This document shows, in pieces, positions 60,691 to 64,000 of a stretch of 64,000 nt of DNA. This DNA comes from G963677445 sp963678275 (GTDB lineage: Bacteria; Bacteroidota; Ignavibacteria; Ignavibacteriales; Melioribacteraceae): contig OY782765.1 of NCBI GenBank assembly GCA_963678275.1, positions 3,968,001 to 4,032,000 on the forward strand. The letters run 5' to 3'. Position 1 is the first letter of the stretch. Each line of letters opens with the position of its first letter. Below the pieces are notes generated by a model. It did not search any database and was not told where the DNA came from. It saw only the letters and a list, made by a program, of their open reading frames with translations. A program made the position numbers and the translations under genes.

Positions 60691-61815
60691 TTACTTCAGA
60701 AGTTCAGCGCTGATAAGATAATTGAAAATTTCAGCCGCAACTTTTTCCGCGCCCGGTTTATTAAAATGGCAGTCATCGTAAAAGACCGATGTGTCCTTTG
60801 GAAGTCTGCCCGCGAGGTCAAAAACTGTCGCGCCATTTGCCACGCAGGTTTCGGTTAATATCCGATTGTAATTATCCATCATTTTTTCCAGGGTTTCAAA
60901 TGAATAATAGACGCTGCTCTTTACCTGGTTTTCACCCTTCCAGCCGAACCAGCAGAGAATTTTTTCGAAGTCAGACATTCCGGAATTCCACAACACCGGC
61001 TGGGTCAGGAACAAAATATTTACATTTGATTCCTTCGCGGCTTTTATCATCCCCCTGGTATTCGAAGCATATTTATTAAGATTTTGCGGAAAGTCTTGTG
61101 GAATTTCATCTGTAATTTTGGCATTCCCGCGGTTTGCGCGCCAGGGAGAATAACTGGAACCGGTTCTGTCCTGCGACAGATATTTTTTTCCCGGCTGCCG
61201 GAAAAACTGTCTGATAAGTCTGTAGATATTTGTTTTTTTCAGGGGTGAAAGATTTTCTTTGGGCGGAAAAGAATAAAATGCCCCCGAAAGAAGTTTGTCC
61301 TGACTTATTTTTTCACCCGAAGCAAGATGACGCTGCAAATCATTTATTCCCTGCATAATAATTATCAGTCCGATATTGGGATGCTGCTTCAGTAATTTTT
61401 CTGTCTGAAGCAGATGATGTGAAGAATTAAGCCCGCTTCTGCCCCCGTTAAGAACTTTTATTTTCTTTTGGGGATACTTCGCCCGTAGAGACTTTTCAAG
61501 CAAAGCTGTCCAGGTTTCATCCTGATCGAGGTAGAGACATTCTGTTGTGCTGCCGCCCAGCGCGAGTATGAGAAAGTCATCCTCGCTGATATCCTCACTA
61601 TTCCTGAAACCTTCCCGGTTGGTGATAAAATTTGATTTAAAGGAAACTCCGGGCATAACTGAAGGATCAGGAAAAAACTGCTCATCGAGCCCCGGCGGCC
61701 AGATATAATAGCGTTCAGGAAAAATGTATCCCAGGGTGATTTCCACTATTGCCAGCCCGGTTAAAAGGGAAATAACTACTAAAAATATATTTTGCAGTAA
61801 TCTTTTATTTCGCAT
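60691..61815 (-). CDS. membrane-anchored SGNH/GDSL-type hydrolase
   Basis: 374 residues from ATG 61815; a TTG at 61854 would add 13. One N-terminal membrane helix (about 6-27). The SGNH blocks are ILALGGSTTE with the probable nucleophile Ser (about 88), NGGRSG with Gly, MQGINDL with Asn, and the final DDCHFNKPG with Asp and His. This type of enzyme removes acyl groups from polysaccharides or lipids outside the cytoplasm. No glycan cluster lies next to it, so the substrate is open. Confidence 0.83.
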   Translation of the reverse strand: MRNKRLLQNIFLVVISLLTGLAIVEITLGYIFPERYYIWPPGLDEQFFPDPSVMPGVSFKSNFITNREGFRNSEDISEDDFLILALGGSTTECLYLDQDETWTALLEKSLRAKYPQKKIKVLNGGRSGLNSSHHLLQTEKLLKQHPNIGLIIIMQGINDLQRHLASGEKISQDKLLSGAFYSFPPKENLSPLKKTNIYRLIRQFFRQPGKKYLSQDRTGSSYSPWRANRGNAKITDEIPQDFPQNLNKYASNTRGMIKAAKESNVNILFLTQPVLWNSGMSDFEKILCWFGWKGENQVKSSVYYSFETLEKMMDNYNRILTETCVANGATVFDLAGRLPKDTSVFYDDCHFNKPGAEKVAAEIFNYLISAELLK

Positions 61816-61891
61816 AAAGGAAAAAATGAACAGGGATTTTTTTAATTTTGACAATTAAATTCTATTTCGAAAAGTAAATTACTGATTTTTT

Positions 61892-62488
61892 ATGTCATTT
61901 AATATCAGACCCTATCACCCGAGCGATGTTTATTCCATTTTCAGAATCTGCCTTCTTACAGGCGACAGCGGCAAAGACGCGAGCGCCGTTTATAAGGATC
62001 ATGAGGTGATGGCCCAGTTTTACGCCGCCCCCTATGCTCAGTTAGAACCGGATATGTGTTTTACCGTTACAAATAATGAAAAACCATGCGGTTATATTAT
62101 CGGCGCGAAGGATACAAAACTTTTTTATGAAAGGATGGAAAAGGAATGGCTGCCTGTCCTCAGGTTGAGATATCCGAAACCCGCTGAAGATGATCAATCG
62201 CGGGACGCCCGCATAATCCGCCTGATCCATAATCCCCCTCCGTTTAAAGAAGAACTCGCGGATTACCCGGCTCATTTACATATTGATATGCTGCCGGAAG
62301 CGCAGGGGCAGGGACTCGGACGCAAATTGATTGACACCTTTGCCGGTAAAGTCCGTTCGCTTGGTTTACCCGCGTTCCATCTTGAAGTGGGTAAGAAGAA
62401 TGAAAACGCCATCGGGTTTTACCAAAAGGTGGGATTCCACATAATCAGGGAATATGAATTTTCAATCGCCTTTGGGATGAAAATTTAG
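61892..62488 (+). CDS. GNAT-family N-acetyltransferase
   Basis: 198 residues. HIDMLPEAQGQGLGRKLIDTF (about 130-150) is the acetyl-CoA motif. ENAIGFYQKVGFHIIREYEF ends the fold. The N-terminal part (IRPYHPSDVYSIFRICLLTGDSGKDAS) and the length fit the larger GNATs that act on small amines or proteins. A perfect 9-base dyad follows the stop immediately. The last 86 bases, dyad included, are repeated at 63123-63208. Confidence 0.88.
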   Translation: MSFNIRPYHPSDVYSIFRICLLTGDSGKDASAVYKDHEVMAQFYAAPYAQLEPDMCFTVTNNEKPCGYIIGAKDTKLFYERMEKEWLPVLRLRYPKPAEDDQSRDARIIRLIHNPPPFKEELADYPAHLHIDMLPEAQGQGLGRKLIDTFAGKVRSLGLPAFHLEVGKKNENAIGFYQKVGFHIIREYEFSIAFGMKI

Positions 62489-62490
62489 AA

Positions 62491-62509
62491 TATACGATGG
62501 CATCGTATA
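62491..62509. repeat. TATACGATG palindrome after the GNAT gene
   Basis: TATACGATG and CATCGTATA around a single G, a perfect 9-base dyad two bases after the GNAT stop codon. A degenerate half-site (TATACGATGCTATCA) follows at 62523. Confidence 0.7.
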
Positions 62510-62545
62510 GAATCGTGAGATATTATACGATGCTATCAAATAGTT

Positions 62546-62851
62546 TCATCTCTCATAAATGATTTCTCCCTGTTCGATCTCCCGCATAAAACTACCGCCC
62601 GGGTTTTGCTTTAGCGGAATTATATCTATCGGAATTCTTTTGCTGATTTCCCTGGTCAGCTTCCGGTACTTCATTGATAACGGCAGGTAATTTTCATCAC
62701 TGTTCTGGAATATCGCGATGTCAATATCCGCGGGAGAATCCGATGTATTGAATGAACCGAAAATAACTATTTTATATATCTCATTTTGTGTTGAAAGCCT
62801 GTCCCTGATTTCACGAATTAATTCATTTTTATCTTTTTTTATCAACGTCAT
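62546..62851 (-). CDS. MNT-type minimal nucleotidyltransferase
   Basis: 101 residues. IVIFGSFNTSDSPADIDIAIF (shown in part; about 29-49) is the GSx10DxD motif of minimal nucleotidyltransferases, with two Asp as metal ligands. Normally an MNT protein is paired with a HEPN partner as a toxin-antitoxin module that adds AMP. No HEPN gene lies on either side, so this is an orphan, or its partner was lost in the rearrangement that duplicated the GNAT tail. Confidence 0.82.
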   Translation of the reverse strand: MTLIKKDKNELIREIRDRLSTQNEIYKIVIFGSFNTSDSPADIDIAIFQNSDENYLPLSMKYRKLTREISKRIPIDIIPLKQNPGGSFMREIEQGEIIYER

Positions 62852-63118
62852 TTTTCGGTTTCCGATAATTTTGCAACCAAGATAAAAATATAAAATATAA
62901 AAACAACCAACAATATTTTTCTAACGATTCTTTGGAATAACAACCGGGATCACCTTCTCTTGTTTTTAATACCCTGAAACAGACGCTAAGAGTAATAAAT
63001 TTGTTCACTCATTCATAGAATACATACATTCATCATTTTTGTTGAATTTTTTTTTTTGCTCAATACCCGAAATTCAATTTCCTTTTTTTCAGAAAGAGTT
63101 CTGAATTCCAACGAATGC
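62852..63118. other. intergenic, A+T rich
   Basis: About 270 bases with poly-A and poly-T runs. No gene. It ends in the GNAT tail remnant. Confidence 0.5.
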
Positions 63119-63187
63119 CACAAGAAGGCAGGATTCCATATTATCCGGGAATATGAATTTTCAATCGCTTTCGGGATGAAGGTTTAG
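63119..63187 (+). pseudogene. remnant of a second GNAT gene (3' end only)
   Basis: Twenty-two codons (HKKAGFHIIREYEFSIAFGM...KV) ending in TAG at 63185-63187 match the end of the 61892-62488 GNAT. Over 86 bases, including the palindrome beyond the stop, 74 are identical. Most differences are at third codon positions. Confidence 0.75.
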
Positions 63188-63189
63188 GA

Positions 63190-63210
63190 TATACGATGGT
63201 ATCGTATATA
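63190..63210. repeat. ATATACGAT palindrome after the GNAT remnant
   Basis: ATATACGAT and ATCGTATAT around GGT, directly after the remnant stop codon, as at 62491-62509. The 3' end of the DUF4143 ATPase gene is 34 bases further on. Confidence 0.7.
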
Positions 63211-63243
63211 TATTAGTAATATTATATGTTAATAACGTATAGT

Positions 63244-64000
63244 TTATATACGTTCAAGCAGATAAAGCTTCTCAACTGAATCAATAAGTTCCCGTGTGGA
63301 TGCAGGATAGGTGTAAAATAAATCTTTTTGTTTTCCCGTCATTTCCGAATAAAATTTCGCTTCGATTAGTTTTTTATCTTCGGTATAAAAATCAATCTCA
63401 ATACCACCTTCATTAAGGTAATACAGCTGCTTTTTAGGTCGGAGTTTGAGATATATGTAATTTTCAAAATAACTGCCAATATCCCGTTTCCCCTGGAAAA
63501 TGTACTTAATTCCTAAATCGCATGCGTAAAGTTTTTTGGCTGAGAGCAGAATTTGATTTGTTTTACCCCATCGGGGCAGAAGATGAACCAGGAATGTTGA
63601 TTCGAAATAATCGAGGTACCGGCGCGAAGTGTCGGGAGAAACTGACAAAATTTTTCCGATCTTATTGATACTTGCAGATTTACCGCTTCTTTCCATCAAC
63701 AGTGTAAAATAATCCCTTAGTAATTGATGATTTTTTATACTGTGAAACGCGGCGATATCTTTTTGTATGATATCATCCACAAGTTCCATGAGATATTGAC
63801 GGCTCGGCTTTAAAACATTTTCAGGGAGACCTCCTGTTTCAATATAATCAAGAAAATAACTTTTTGTCAGTTGCGTATCTCTTTTTTTAATCTTTGTATT
63901 TGTGAAAAAGAGATATTCCTCAAAATCTAATGGTTGCACTTCCAGTGTATAAGAGCGTCCTGTAAGAAATGCTTTTTTATCCCTCAATAGAGAAGCTGAA
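63244..64000 (-). CDS. AAA ATPase with DUF4143 domain (partial, runs off the window)
   Basis: The frame is open to the window edge (GSASLLRDKKAFLTGRS-like start: ASLLRDKKAFLTGRSYTLEV), so the N-terminal ATPase domain lies outside. LTGRSYTLEVQPLDFEEYLF is the linker of this family. The DUF4143 part follows: YIETGGLPENVLKP, NKIGKILSVSPDTSRRYLDYFESTFLVHLLPRW, ACDLGIKYIFQG, and ending EGGIEIDFYTEDKKLIEAKFYSE, a PD-(D/E)xK-like D-x-E-x-K arrangement. The function of these mobile ATPases is unknown. Confidence 0.85.
   Translation of the reverse strand, partial: SASLLRDKKAFLTGRSYTLEVQPLDFEEYLFFTNTKIKKRDTQLTKSYFLDYIETGGLPENVLKPSRQYLMELVDDIIQKDIAAFHSIKNHQLLRDYFTLLMERSGKSASINKIGKILSVSPDTSRRYLDYFESTFLVHLLPRWGKTNQILLSAKKLYACDLGIKYIFQGKRDIGSYFENYIYLKLRPKKQLYYLNEGGIEIDFYTEDKKLIEAKFYSEMTGKQKDLFYTYPASTRELIDSVEKLYLLERI

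Noticed and set aside
1..64000. tRNA or rRNA genes
   Set aside because: I looked by eye for T-arm (GTTCRANNC) patterns with a cloverleaf around them and for conserved rRNA blocks and found none; a covariance search would settle it.

Overview
The window is about 40 percent GC by eye, gene-dense and coding on both strands. It contains no rRNA, tRNA or other phylogenetic marker that I could find. Lipoprotein signals (LSGC, MAGC, FGGC), a Spy/CpxP-like periplasmic protein, many secreted proteins of unknown function and the families present suggest a Gram-negative bacterium, perhaps of the Bacteroidota/Chlorobiota/Ignavibacteria-type (FCB) lineages. That placement is inference.

Layout. 1-2.4 kb: a small phage-like cluster with a zinc-ribbon fragment, a one-TM protein, a lysozyme-like protein and a CI-type repressor behind a promoter with a palindrome. 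2.9-5.8 kb: a compact Vsr / cytosine-5 methyltransferase / MvaI-BcnI-type endonuclease module with overlapping genes. 5.8-9.3 kb: RlaP-like nucleotidyltransferase, cupin, AraC regulator, lipoprotein. 10.1-16.7 kb: a complete Mrp-type Na+/H+ antiporter operon (mrpABCDEFG) followed by a bacterial voltage-gated channel with an unusually acidic selectivity filter. 16.7-22.1 kb: a DUF6992-like protein, an AraC regulator, an S41 protease, a chemotaxis receptor and a VOC protein. 22.2-25.5 kb: an operon of two unusual NTPases behind a palindrome-rich promoter. 26.7-29.3 kb: a Cpx-like system (kinase, regulator, Spy/CpxP-like lipoprotein) with a GTAAC-N5-GTAAC box. 29.6-33.5 kb: a second two-component system plus a lipoprotein and a secreted tandem jelly-roll protein; the same 17-bp site sits upstream of both transcription units. 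33.8-36.1 kb: an overlapping three-gene operon (DUF4332-type protein, arylamine N-acetyltransferase, double-MerR regulator). 36.5-38.2 kb: an M28 peptidase and a secreted protein.

38.2-40.1 kb is a non-coding repeat island with four copies of a roughly 160-bp repeat and several hairpin elements. 40.2-42.4 kb: a small membrane protein, a MarR regulator with two operator dyads, and a CysK-like enzyme. 42.7-53.4 kb is a decayed defence island: a type I restriction R subunit, a frameshifted DUF4062/ATP-binding protein, a truncated HsdM, a DUF1016 nuclease gene broken by a nonsense codon and by an intact IS256-family element with 8-bp target duplications, and an intact AbiEi/AbiEii-type pair. 53.7-64 kb: small hypothetical genes, a Vat-like acetyltransferase, a serine hydrolase, GNATs, a DUF3795 protein, a POT peptide transporter, an SGNH hydrolase, an orphan MNT nucleotidyltransferase, and a DUF4143 ATPase running off the end. 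The 3' end of a GNAT gene with its trailing palindrome occurs twice in this last stretch.
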